From assembly GCF_002220865.2 (NCBI RefSeq), contig NZ_NHRJ02000019.1, positions 1-64,000 of the forward strand: a stretch of DNA of 64,000 bases, given 5' to 3'. The position numbers and the translations under genes are program-made. How positions within the stretch are numbered: position 1 is the first letter of the stretch; the number at the start of each line of letters is the position of its first letter. This document shows, piece after piece, positions 56,884 through 64,000 of the stretch. Source of the DNA: Paenibacillus xerothermodurans. Its GTDB lineage: Bacteria > Bacillota > Bacilli > Paenibacillales > NBRC-103111. A model generated the notes under the pieces. That model saw nothing but the letters and a program-made list of their open reading frames with translations. It searched no databases and had not been told where the DNA came from.

Positions 56884-57771
56884 CTAAGGTATGCCATGAA
56901 ACTTAAAGCCTTCTCCAAGCACTTCATTTGTATCACTCAGAATCACGAAGGCGCCCGGGTCGATCGCTTTTACCAGCTCTTTTAGATTGTTTACCTGTGT
57001 CTGGCCGACGACAATCATCAGAACCGTTCGAATCTCCCCGGTGTAGCCACCCTTTGCTTCCAGCATCGTAACTCCACGATCTAATTCATGCAGCACCGCC
57101 GATCTGATATCTTCCGCATGCTTTGAAATAATGAAGGCCACCTTCGAATAACTAAGTCCGACCTGGACAATGTTAATGGTTCTGCTGGTAACGAACAATC
57201 CAATGAGTGCATACATCGCCTTTTCCGGAGACAGCACAATACCCGCCGCAAGAATCACCAACCCGTCCAAGATCGCCACCGCCAGTCCCAGACTGAGCCC
57301 CGTATATCTGTGTACCAGCTGCGCCGCTAGATCTAAACCACCTGTAGAGCCTCTGCCGCGGAACACCAGCCCTAATCCAATTCCGACCAAAATTCCACCG
57401 TAAATACTAGCCAACAGCAAGTTATCTGTCAAAGGAGGCAGTTCCCTCGTGAGCAAAACGAGCATAGGGAGCAGTGCCGAACCGATAGCGGTTCGCAAGC
57501 CAAACTGTCCGCCAAGCAACCATAATCCTAGAACAAACAAAGGAATGTTCAGTGCCCATTGTGTAAACGCCGGCTCGATGCCCAACACTTCCCTCACGAT
57601 GATGCTGATGCCCGTTACCCCGCCCGCAGCAATTTCGTTGGGATTCTGCAGCATGTTAAAGCTGACCGCAATACACAGCGCACCGATGAGCAGCAGCGCG
57701 TATTCAATGAACCAAGATCTGCGGCGGCGGGAGGCCCTGAGTTTTCGGCTTCGTTTTGTGTCATTCACCAC
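56884..57771 (-). CDS. YitT-family membrane protein (YvjA-like)
   Basis: A 295-residue protein. Five to six helices (LLIGALCIAVSFNML, WALNIPLFVLGLWLLGG, LLASIYGGILVGIGLGLVF) are followed by a soluble DUF2179 domain (KVAFIISKHAEDIRSAVLHEL, GVTMLEAKGGYTG). This fusion is the YitT family; function is unknown though widespread in Firmicutes. GTG start with AGGAGG seven bases upstream. In B. subtilis yvjA lies beside prfB, as here, so it is probably the ortholog. The 283 bases between it and the arg promoter hold nothing I can support. Confidence 0.9.
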   Translation of the reverse strand: MVNDTKRSRKLRASRRRRSWFIEYALLLIGALCIAVSFNMLQNPNEIAAGGVTGISIIVREVLGIEPAFTQWALNIPLFVLGLWLLGGQFGLRTAIGSALLPMLVLLTRELPPLTDNLLLASIYGGILVGIGLGLVFRGRGSTGGLDLAAQLVHRYTGLSLGLAVAILDGLVILAAGIVLSPEKAMYALIGLFVTSRTINIVQVGLSYSKVAFIISKHAEDIRSAVLHELDRGVTMLEAKGGYTGEIRTVLMIVVGQTQVNNLKELVKAIDPGAFVILSDTNEVLGEGFKFHGIP

Positions 57772-57966
57772 TACTGCTCCTCCTTCCTGGCAGCCACAAC
57801 TCCTTACTTGCCTATGTAAAAGAAAAACCTACGACGTGACAGCCGACTCAAGCAACGCATCGGTATGCAGCTTTAGCAGCATGACGCCGTCGTCCTAGGT
57901 TTTGGCAATACGTGTAGGTTTTACTTGTGATACGTTATTTATGATGATGCTTGCGGGTTCAGTGCT

Positions 57967-59086
57967 TTATCCTTCTTTGGCATCGGATTGAATCTGAAGA
58001 CGCAGGTAAGCGTCGATGAACATATCCAAATCCCCATCCATTACCGCTCCTATATTACCCGTCTCCGTTGCTGTACGGTGATCCTTCACCATGCTGTATG
58101 GATGGAATACGTAGGAACGAATTTGGCTTCCCCACGCAATATCGGAGACTTCGCCGCGGATTTCCGCCAAGTGTTTCATTTGCTCTTCGATCTTTTTCTC
58201 ATACAATTTGGAGCGCAGCATTTTCATCGCACGCTCACGGTTCTTGATCTGTGAACGCTCGGTTTGGCAGCTAACGACCACCCCTGTCGGCATGTGCGTA
58301 ATCCGAACAGCCGAGTCCGTCGTATTGATGTGCTGACCGCCGGCGCCGCTCGCACGGTAGGTGTCTATCTTCAGGTCCTCCGTGCGAATATCTACTTCTA
58401 CATCGTCATCAATCTCCGGCATTACATCACATGATACGAAAGATGTATGACGGCGTCCCGATGCGTCGAAAGGAGAGATTCGCACTAACCGATGCACGCC
58501 TTTTTCCGCTTTCAGGTAACCGTAGGCATTATGCCCTTTGATCAGCAGCGTTACGCTCTTCACACCGGCTTCGTCTCCAGGCAGATAGTCAAGCACTTCT
58601 ACCTTGAAATCCCGCTTCTCCGCCCAGCGGCGGTACATGCGAAGCAGCATTTCCGCCCAATCCTGCGACTCGGTGCCGCCGGCGCCGGGGTGCAGCTCAA
58701 CGATGGCGTTCAACCGGTCATAAGGCTGGTTCAGCAGCAGCTGCAGCTCGAAGTTCTCCAGCTTGGAGACAAGCTGTTCGATCCCCTGCTTGATGTCGTC
58801 CGCCATGCTCTCGTCCTGCTCATCCTGCATCAGTTCAACCATAACCTCGAGATCCTCGAACTCAGCGGACAGCGCTTGAAATTGATCGACTCCGCCTTTT
58901 ACCGCATTCATCTCGGCAATGACCTTCTGTGCTTCTTCGTTGTGGTCCCAAAAATCGGGGGCGGCCATCTTTTCTTCAAAGTTGGCGATTTGCTCCATCT
59001 TGAGATCTAAGTCAAAGAGACCCCCTAAGCTCAGCTAACCGTTTAGCCGTTTCTCGTAAATCCTGTTTTACTTCCGGATCTAACAT
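57967..59086 (-). CDS. prfB: Peptide chain release factor 2, with programmed +1 frameshift
   Basis: RF2 releases the chain at UGA and UAA. The gene starts at ATG 59086 with AAGGAG upstream. After 24 codons an in-frame TGA (59014-59012) occurs in AGGGGGTCTCTTTGAC, the classic RF2 site with an internal Shine-Dalgarno and slippery CTT-T. Shifting +1 continues as [10 protein letters not shown] to residue 372. The release loop GGQ is in [12 protein letters not shown] and the anticodon-like SPF is in ISPFDASG. Autoregulation by RF2 level is established for this arrangement. Confidence 0.97.
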
Positions 59087-59223
59087 AGTATCCACTCCTT
59101 AAAAGTTTGCAAGTCACTTTCGTATGTGCAAAACTGTGCACTTATAATAATACGTTAACATTTGTAGCCCTGTGTGCGCTCGCGTGACAGTGCGTGGCTG
59201 ATTCTTACGTGCAAATCTGCCGG

Positions 59224-59255
59224 TAAAAAAAGGAGCCGGATCCGAGCCCGGCTGC
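59224..59255 (-). terminator. Terminator of secA
   Basis: On the minus strand AGCCGG and CCGGCT form a stem with a GCTCGGAT loop, followed by CC and a seven-T run. It lies 22 bases after the secA stop, ending a transcript ahead of prfB. Confidence 0.8.
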
Positions 59256-59277
59256 CTTACTGCCTCTGCTTCGCAGT

Positions 59278-61785
59278 TTACGAAGCACCATGACATTGCT
59301 TATATTTCTTACCGCTGCCGCAAGGACAGAGATCGTTACGTCCGGTACGTTCTTCATTGACCACCGGCTTCTTAGGTGCCGGCCCGCCATCGGCTGCGAC
59401 CGGCTGCGCCTCCACCACCGGCTGACGCTGCAGATTCGTCTCAACGTGAGCCTTCATGATGTATGTGGCTACTTCCTCTTGTATCCGCTCAATCATTTCC
59501 TTAAACATTTCAAAACCTTCGAATTGGTACTCGCGAAGCGGGTCTGTGCCGCCATAGGCACGCAAATGGATACCTTGGCGCAGTTGATCCATTGCATCGA
59601 TATGGTCCATCCACTTGGAATCGACCGCACGAAGGACGACCACCTTTTCAAACTCGCGCATTATCTCTTCGCCCATTGCTTGCTCACGTTCTTCATATAG
59701 GCGCTGAACCAAATCCTTGATATACTGAGTCATCTCTTCAGGCTCTTTGCCCCACAAATCCTCTGCAGTCAATTGGCCTTCATGTAAAAATGTCCCATTC
59801 GCGTAATCAATGATAGCTGGCAGATCCCATTCTTCGGGAACGAGATCCTTTGGACAGTGAGCCTCCACAATACGCTCGATAACCGGGAAGATCATGCCCA
59901 AAGTGATGTCACGGATATTATCCGATTCCAACACCTCGCGGCGCTGCTTATATATAATCTCACGCTGCTGGTTCATCACATCATCATACTGCAATACGAC
60001 CTTCCGTACGTCGAAGTTGTTGCCCTCCACCCGCTTCTGTGCCGATTCCACAGCACGCGTGATTAGCTTACTCTCAATGGGTTGATCTTCTTCGAAGCCT
60101 AGTCGATCCATCATGCCCATGATATTTTCCGCACCGAAACGGCGCATCAAATCATCTTCCATAGATAGATAGAACTGCGAAGAACCCGGATCCCCCTGAC
60201 GTCCTGCACGACCGCGGAGCTGGTTATCGATCCGGCGGCTTTCATGGCGCTCGGTACCTACAATATGCAGACCACCGACTTCAGCCACCCCTTCACCCAA
60301 AACAATGTCCGTGCCTCGACCCGCCATATTTGTAGCGATAGTCACCGCTCCTGCCTGGCCGGCACGCGATACAATCTCCGCTTCTTCGGCGTGGTATTTC
60401 GCGTTCAGCACCTTGTGAGGAATGCCTTTGCGTTTCAGCAGGTCCGACAAACGCTCCGAGTTTTCGATCGAGACCGTACCAACCAGCACCGGCTGCTTGT
60501 TTTGATGCCGTTTGACAATCTCGTCCACGACCGCGCGGAATTTACTGTTCACGTTTTTGTAAACGACATCCGGCAAATCCTCGCGAATCATCGGACGGTT
60601 GGTAGGTACAACGATAACCTCGAGTCCGTAGATCTTTTTGAACTCCTCTTCCTCAGTTTTTGCAGTACCTGTCATTCCCGACAGCTTGCGGTACATACGG
60701 AAGTAGTTCTGGAATGTGATCGTAGCCAGAGTCATCGACTCGTTCTGCACTTGGAGCTGTTCTTTCGCCTCGATCGCTTGGTGCAGCCCTTCGCTGTAAC
60801 GGCGCCCTGTCATCAAACGCCCAGTGAACTCGTCGACAATGACAACCTCGCCGCCTTCAACCACATAGTCCACATCGCGCTTCATGATCACATGTGCCTT
60901 GAGCGCCTGTGTGATATGATGGTTCAAAGTCACGTTAGTGTGATCAAACAGATTGTCGATGTTAAATGTTTGCTCAGCCTTAGCCACGCCCGCTTCCGTT
61001 AGCGTTGTGGTCCGCATTTTGATATCGACGGTGTAGTCTTCTTCCGGCTTCAACCGGCTCACGAATCGATCCGCCCGATAGTACATATCCGTAGATTTGG
61101 CAGCTTGTCCGGAAATGATCAGCGGTGTACGTGCTTCATCCACGAGAATGGAGTCGACCTCGTCAATTACCGCATAATACAGCGGACGCTGAACCATCTG
61201 TTCCTTGTACATGACCATATTGTCACGCAAATAGTCGAAACCGAACTCATTGTTCGTCCCGTATGTGACATCACAGGCGTATGCCGCCTGCTTCTCATGA
61301 TGCAGCAGATTATTTAAATTGACACCAACGGTCATACCGAGAAATTCATAAATTCTACCCATTTCCGCGCTATCCCGCTGAGCCAAATACTCATTCACCG
61401 TAACCACGTGCACACCTTTACCCGCCAAAGCATTCAGATAGACCGGCAGTGTTCCGACCAATGTTTTACCTTCCCCGGTTCTCATCTCGGCGATGCGGCC
61501 CTCATGAAGCACCATACCGCCTACCAGCTGTACGTCGTAATGGCGTTTGCCCAGCACACGCTTGGAAGCCTCGCGTACTACAGCGAATGCTTCCGGCAGT
61601 AAATCATCCAATGTTTCATCCTTATTTAAACGTTCACGAAATTCCGTAGTTTTGTTACGGAGCTCATCGTCCGTTAAAACTTCCATAGACGATTCCAGTT
61701 GGTTAATAGCATCAACAGTTTTCCATAAACGCTTCACTTCACGTTCATTGGAATCACCGAATATTTTTTTAACGAGTCCTAGCAT
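59278..61785 (-). CDS. secA: Preprotein translocase ATPase SecA
   Basis: Motor of the Sec pathway. 835 residues. The DEAD motor is intact: [17 protein letters not shown] (Walker A) near residue 100, [20 protein letters not shown] (Walker B and preprotein cross-linking start), and [13 protein letters not shown] (motif VI). The C-terminal zinc motif is [12 protein letters not shown]. The frame begins at 61794; the ATG at 61785 with GGGAGA eight bases upstream gives the usual [10 protein letters not shown] start. Conserved hpf-secA-prfB order. Confidence 0.97.
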   Translation of the reverse strand: MLGLVKKIFGDSNEREVKRLWKTVDAINQLESSMEVLTDDELRNKTTEFRERLNKDETLDDLLPEAFAVVREASKRVLGKRHYDVQLVGGMVLHEGRIAEMRTGEGKTLVGTLPVYLNALAGKGVHVVTVNEYLAQRDSAEMGRIYEFLGMTVGVNLNNLLHHEKQAAYACDVTYGTNNEFGFDYLRDNMVMYKEQMVQRPLYYAVIDEVDSILVDEARTPLIISGQAAKSTDMYYRADRFVSRLKPEEDYTVDIKMRTTTLTEAGVAKAEQTFNIDNLFDHTNVTLNHHITQALKAHVIMKRDVDYVVEGGEVVIVDEFTGRLMTGRRYSEGLHQAIEAKEQLQVQNESMTLATITFQNYFRMYRKLSGMTGTAKTEEEEFKKIYGLEVIVVPTNRPMIREDLPDVVYKNVNSKFRAVVDEIVKRHQNKQPVLVGTVSIENSERLSDLLKRKGIPHKVLNAKYHAEEAEIVSRAGQAGAVTIATNMAGRGTDIVLGEGVAEVGGLHIVGTERHESRRIDNQLRGRAGRQGDPGSSQFYLSMEDDLMRRFGAENIMGMMDRLGFEEDQPIESKLITRAVESAQKRVEGNNFDVRKVVLQYDDVMNQQREIIYKQRREVLESDNIRDITLGMIFPVIERIVEAHCPKDLVPEEWDLPAIIDYANGTFLHEGQLTAEDLWGKEPEEMTQYIKDLVQRLYEEREQAMGEEIMREFEKVVVLRAVDSKWMDHIDAMDQLRQGIHLRAYGGTDPLREYQFEGFEMFKEMIERIQEEVATYIMKAHVETNLQRQPVVEAQPVAADGGPAPKKPVVNEERTGRNDLCPCGSGKKYKQCHGAS

Positions 61786-61898
61786 GGGCCCCATCTCCCT
61801 TATATTTAAAAAACGGTTTGCCTTAAATTGTATCAGTTTGCGATAAGAGTCGCAAGAACTGTAAATTTCATCCTTTGTTACTTATTGCCAACCTATCT

Positions 61899-61928
61899 AA
61901 AAAGAGCCTGCCCGGCTGGGCAAGCTCC
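61899..61928 (-). terminator. Terminator of hpf
   Basis: On the minus strand GAGCTTGCCC and GGGCAGGCTC form a stem with loop AGCC, followed by TTTTT. Fourteen bases after the hpf stop. Confidence 0.85.
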
Positions 61929-61941
61929 ACCATTTTCTTAT

Positions 61942-62493
61942 TTATCTGGCCGGTTCGATAAGGCCATATTTACCATCATTTCGTTTATATACCACATTTA
62001 CCTGTTCCGTGTCCATGTTTGAAAATACGAAGAAGTTGTGACCTACCATATTCATCTGCAGGATGGCTTCATCGATATCCATCGGTTTCAGTGTAAAACG
62101 CTTCGTTCTCACCAGTTCATATACGTCATCTTCGTCTTCTACATTGAGTTCAGCGGAGGCATCCACCTTCCAAGTATCCCGAATGACCGCATTCTGCCGT
62201 ATTTTCCGGTACAGTTTGGTCTTATGCTTCCGAATTTGCCTTTCAAGTTTGTCAATAACCAAATCAATCGATGCGTACATATCAGTATGTTTCTCTTCGG
62301 CCCGCAGCATAACGCCCGTTAACGGGATCGTCACCTCAACGGTTTGCATGCCTTTCAGCACGCTTAATGTTACATACACTTCAGAAGTAGGGGGAGTTTC
62401 AAAGTACTTATCCAGCTTACTCAGCTTTTTCTCAACATAGTCTTTCAGTGCATCGGTTACCTCGATATTCTCACCACGAATGTTGAATTTCAC
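61942..62493 (-). CDS. hpf: Long-form ribosome hibernation promoting factor HPF
   Basis: Binds the small subunit in stationary phase and drives 100S dimer formation. 183 residues: N-terminal HPF/RaiA domain (NIRGENIEVTDALKDYVEKK) and C-terminal dimerisation domain (VVRTKRFTLKPMDIDEAILQMNM type). This two-domain form is typical of Firmicutes. GTG start with AAAGGAGG nine bases upstream. SigA-like promoter 62520-62548. Confidence 0.96.
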   Translation of the reverse strand: MKFNIRGENIEVTDALKDYVEKKLSKLDKYFETPPTSEVYVTLSVLKGMQTVEVTIPLTGVMLRAEEKHTDMYASIDLVIDKLERQIRKHKTKLYRKIRQNAVIRDTWKVDASAELNVEDEDDVYELVRTKRFTLKPMDIDEAILQMNMVGHNFFVFSNMDTEQVNVVYKRNDGKYGLIEPAR

Positions 62494-62519
62494 TGTACTT
62501 CTCCTCCTTTCGTATCTCT

Positions 62520-62548
62520 AGTATACTATATTCCCGAACCTCCTTCAA
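62520..62548 (-). promoter_or_regulatory. Candidate hpf promoter
   Basis: On the minus strand TTGAAG (62543-62548), 17-base spacer, TATACT (62520-62525). The start point would be close to the ribosome binding site. I saw no SigB or SigH motif, though Bacillus hpf often uses them. Confidence 0.5.
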
Positions 62549-62670
62549 AACTCCTTTACATTTCCAAAACAATTTTTCAGAATTTTCTGTCGAGCATGTG
62601 ATGTGGGAGTTGGTCGCACTGCTGCATCTTCAGATTGAGATGCCGGAGCTGCGTTTACACGCTCGCAATG

Positions 62671-62700
62671 AAAAAAGCACCCAGGGTGTCCCAGGTGCTC
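62671..62700 (-). terminator. Terminator of the cold-shock gene
   Basis: On the minus strand AGCACC and GGTGCT form the base, with a nested TGG/CCTGG stretch, followed by TTTTTT. It is about 60 bases after the csp stop. Confidence 0.65.
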
Positions 62701-62759
62701 AGCCGCTAATAGTAATCGATAACCCATCTATACCAAGCAGGCACTAATACGCCGATTAA

Positions 62760-62957
62760 TTACAACTTAGTTACGTTTGCTGCTTGAGGTCCGCGAGCGC
62801 CCTCCACGATGTCAAACTCTACGGATTGACCTTCGTCCAGCGTCTTGAAGCCCTCGGTTTGGATCGCAGAGAAATGAACAAATACATCTCCACCGTCTTC
62901 GCGCTCAATGAAACCGTATCCTTTTTCCGCGTTAAACCATTTCACTTTACCCTGCAT
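62760..62957 (-). CDS. Cold shock protein (CspA family)
   Basis: A 65-residue OB-fold single-stranded nucleic acid binder. RNP1-type [10 protein letters not shown] and RNP2-type VFVHFSAI motifs are present, plus the N-terminal [13 protein letters not shown]. Frame opens at 62981 but the ATG at 62957, nine bases after AAGGGA, gives the family start. Acts as an RNA chaperone. It lies in the DnaA-box-rich region between hpf and fliT. Confidence 0.96.
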   Translation of the reverse strand: MQGKVKWFNAEKGYGFIEREDGGDVFVHFSAIQTEGFKTLDEGQSVEFDIVEGARGPQAANVTKL

Positions 62958-62994
62958 ACAACACATTCCCTTCATTATCAAATAAAATTAACCC

Positions 62995-63530
62995 TGTGGA
63001 TACAATTCCACAATTCGAATATAGCATTCCCGATTTAGCGCTGTCAATTATATCCACAGGTGTTAGGCAAATATTTAGAAAATTCAAGTACTAACATACC
63101 GTTAATAAATTATTCACATTAAAAAACCGCGGTGCTTTGCGGTTTTTCGACACTTTTTTCTAAAGTTATACACAAAGTTGTCCACATTGTCCACAGGGGC
63201 ATGCAAACTAAAAAGACCCTTGACGTGAACAAGAGTCTGTCGTTCGTATTATTTTTTTCGGTCGAAGAACACACTATCGGGGGTGTAGGCAGCTTCATAG
63301 GCTCCTCTTTGGACGCGCCCTTGATTCATTTTGTTCATCCCAGCCTGGGCTTCTTCCTTTAATTGGGCCATACGTGCGATGATGAGTTCGTCCCAGCGGA
63401 GTATCTTGTCCACACGGGGCTTCAATAGTGCCCGCTCCCCCGGTGAGCTGTTTGCCGCGTTAATGCTGTGGATAAGCTCATCTCGTTGCTGCACGAATCC
63501 TGCGAGATCATCCGCAGACGCCGTGGATAA
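62995..63530. promoter_or_regulatory. DnaA-box cluster spanning the csp-fliT intergenic region and fliT
   Basis: Perfect matches to TTATNCACA: TTATTCACA (63110-63118, +), TTATACACA (63166-63174, +) and TGTGGATAA (63467-63475, -). One-mismatch boxes are TGTGGATAC (62995-63003), ATATCCACA (63050-63058), TTGTCCACA (63189-63197) and CGTGGATAA (63522-63530). Such a density is far above expectation in 540 bases. No dnaA, dnaN or unwinding element is visible, so a titration or regulatory cluster is likelier than an origin. Confidence 0.65.
63211..63240 (-). terminator. Terminator of the fliS-fliT genes
   Basis: On the minus strand AGACTCTTG pairs with CAAGGGTCT (one G-T pair), followed by TTTTT. 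It is eight bases after the fliT stop. A second, weaker hairpin with a T run lies further on (63121-63146, AAAACCGC/GCGGTTTTT), inside the DnaA-box region. Confidence 0.7.
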
Positions 63531-63593
63531 GTGGACGGTGAGCGCCGCGGTCATTGATTCTAACTGAGCGACGAGATCATCCAAGCTGTGCAT
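63249..63593 (-). CDS. fliT: FliT-like flagellar chaperone
   Basis: A 114-residue helical protein that in Bacillus escorts the filament cap protein FliD. Heptad-like helices (LDDLVAQLESMTAALTVHL, FVQQRDELIHSINAA) fit the family, which is poorly conserved, so the call depends on position after fliS. It overlaps fliS by 17 bases. Two DnaA boxes fall in the coding region. Confidence 0.75.
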   Translation of the reverse strand: MHSLDDLVAQLESMTAALTVHLSTASADDLAGFVQQRDELIHSINAANSSPGERALLKPRVDKILRWDELIIARMAQLKEEAQAGMNKMNQGRVQRGAYEAAYTPDSVFFDRKK

Positions 63594-63966
63594 TGGCGTT
63601 GTTTCCCGCTTTCGCAGCTTCCATCCAAGTTTCTTTCAACTGAATCAGATACCCCAACACTTCCTCGGCCGGTTCGGTCTTCTTCTGAATGTTGGCTTCA
63701 ATCAAGCGGAAATTGAAGTATTCATACAGCTTGAGCAGCGGTTCGGCGATGGAAGCTTGTCTATCTAATGTAATGGCGAACTCAGAAATAATATCTTGCG
63801 TCTTAGTTAGATTCTTATTAGCGTCCTCATAATTACGCTGTTCGATCGCCGCGATAGCCTGCTTGCAAAAACGGATCGCCCCATCGCACAGTATAATAAG
63901 CAGTTGCGCAGGAGTGGCAGTCTGAACGGTTGTTTCTAAGTATTTATTGCGCTGCATTTGTAGCAT
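63577..63966 (-). CDS. fliS: Flagellar export chaperone FliS
   Basis: A 129-residue four-helix bundle chaperone that binds the C-terminus of flagellin. NKYLETTVQTATPAQLLIIL and ILCDGAIRFCKQA are typical of the family start. GGAGGAACACGGC lies just before the ATG at 63966. It precedes fliT, with fliD probably just outside the window. Confidence 0.94.
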   Translation of the reverse strand: MLQMQRNKYLETTVQTATPAQLLIILCDGAIRFCKQAIAAIEQRNYEDANKNLTKTQDIISEFAITLDRQASIAEPLLKLYEYFNFRLIEANIQKKTEPAEEVLGYLIQLKETWMEAAKAGNNANAQLG

Positions 63967-64000
63967 GCCGTGTTCCTCCAGTGATACGTTTTATAATATT

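Noticed and set aside
57967-59086. prfB as a broken gene
   Set aside because: The in-frame TGA lies in the known recoding signal, not in a decay context.
62995-63530. Chromosomal origin of replication
   Set aside because: No dnaA-dnaN, no rpmH/recF neighbours and no DnaA-trio or AT-rich unwinding element adjacent to the boxes.

Overview
This window is a chromosomal segment of a Gram-positive, flagellated bacterium of the order Bacillales, most likely Paenibacillus or a close relative (Paenibacillaceae). The evidence is AGGAGG-type ribosome binding sites with frequent TTG and GTG starts, Firmicutes-type proteins, a Bacillales-like 16S 5' end, and a gene order at the right end that matches Bacillus subtilis: fliS-fliT-hpf-secA-prfB-yvjA, then ftsE-ftsX-ctpB-minJ-uvrB-uvrA. 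Most genes are on the minus strand. The main plus-strand blocks are the dlt-like operon (22.3-29.6 kb), a sugar epimerase, a sulfite/nitrite reductase and motAB.

Layout. 1-99: 5' end of a 16S rRNA gene running out of the window, followed by a decayed tRNA-Gly. 1.1-6.5 kb: pcrB-pcrA-ligA. 6.7-8.1 kb: a membrane-anchored phospholipase D-like protein, then a 31-35 bp minisatellite. 8.8-13.1 kb: a GldA/F/G-type ABC transporter with a DUF4340 protein. 14.0-14.6 kb: a frameshifted DinB relic. 15.0-18.1 kb: a carbohydrate ABC importer without its own ATPase. 19.1-21.7 kb: a U32 (RlhA-like) protein with an in-frame repeat expansion. 29.7-34 kb: small unknown genes, an epimerase and a siroheme reductase. 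34.2-39.4 kb: uvrBA with an SOS-type promoter. 39.5-47.3 kb: motAB, minJ, ctpB, an EnvC-like protein and ftsEX. 47.8-56.6 kb: a complete argCJBDF-GH cluster behind an ARG-box promoter, with a 16S rRNA fragment embedded between argG and argH. 56.9-64 kb: YitT-family gene, prfB with programmed frameshift, secA, hpf, csp, fliT and fliS, with a cluster of DnaA boxes between and inside csp/fliT.

The most unusual system is the plus-strand operon at 22.2-29.7 kb. It encodes a large membrane-anchored FG-GAP/VCBS protein, a DltC-like carrier protein, a class II aminoacyl-tRNA-synthetase-like protein of the amino acid:[carrier protein] ligase type, a DltD-like SGNH protein, a 36-residue DltX-like peptide ending in FIYEGF, and a DltB-like MBOAT acyltransferase. 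It looks like a D-alanylation (dlt) pathway in which the adenylating enzyme DltA has been replaced by a SerRS-derived ligase. I infer that it moves an amino acid from the cytoplasm to an envelope polymer or protein; substrate and acceptor are unknown.

A second theme is that this genome tolerates repeats: several intergenic regions carry degenerate minisatellites, and at least four proteins (PcrA, the GldA-like ATPase, U32 and the FG-GAP protein) have low-complexity GC-rich linkers.
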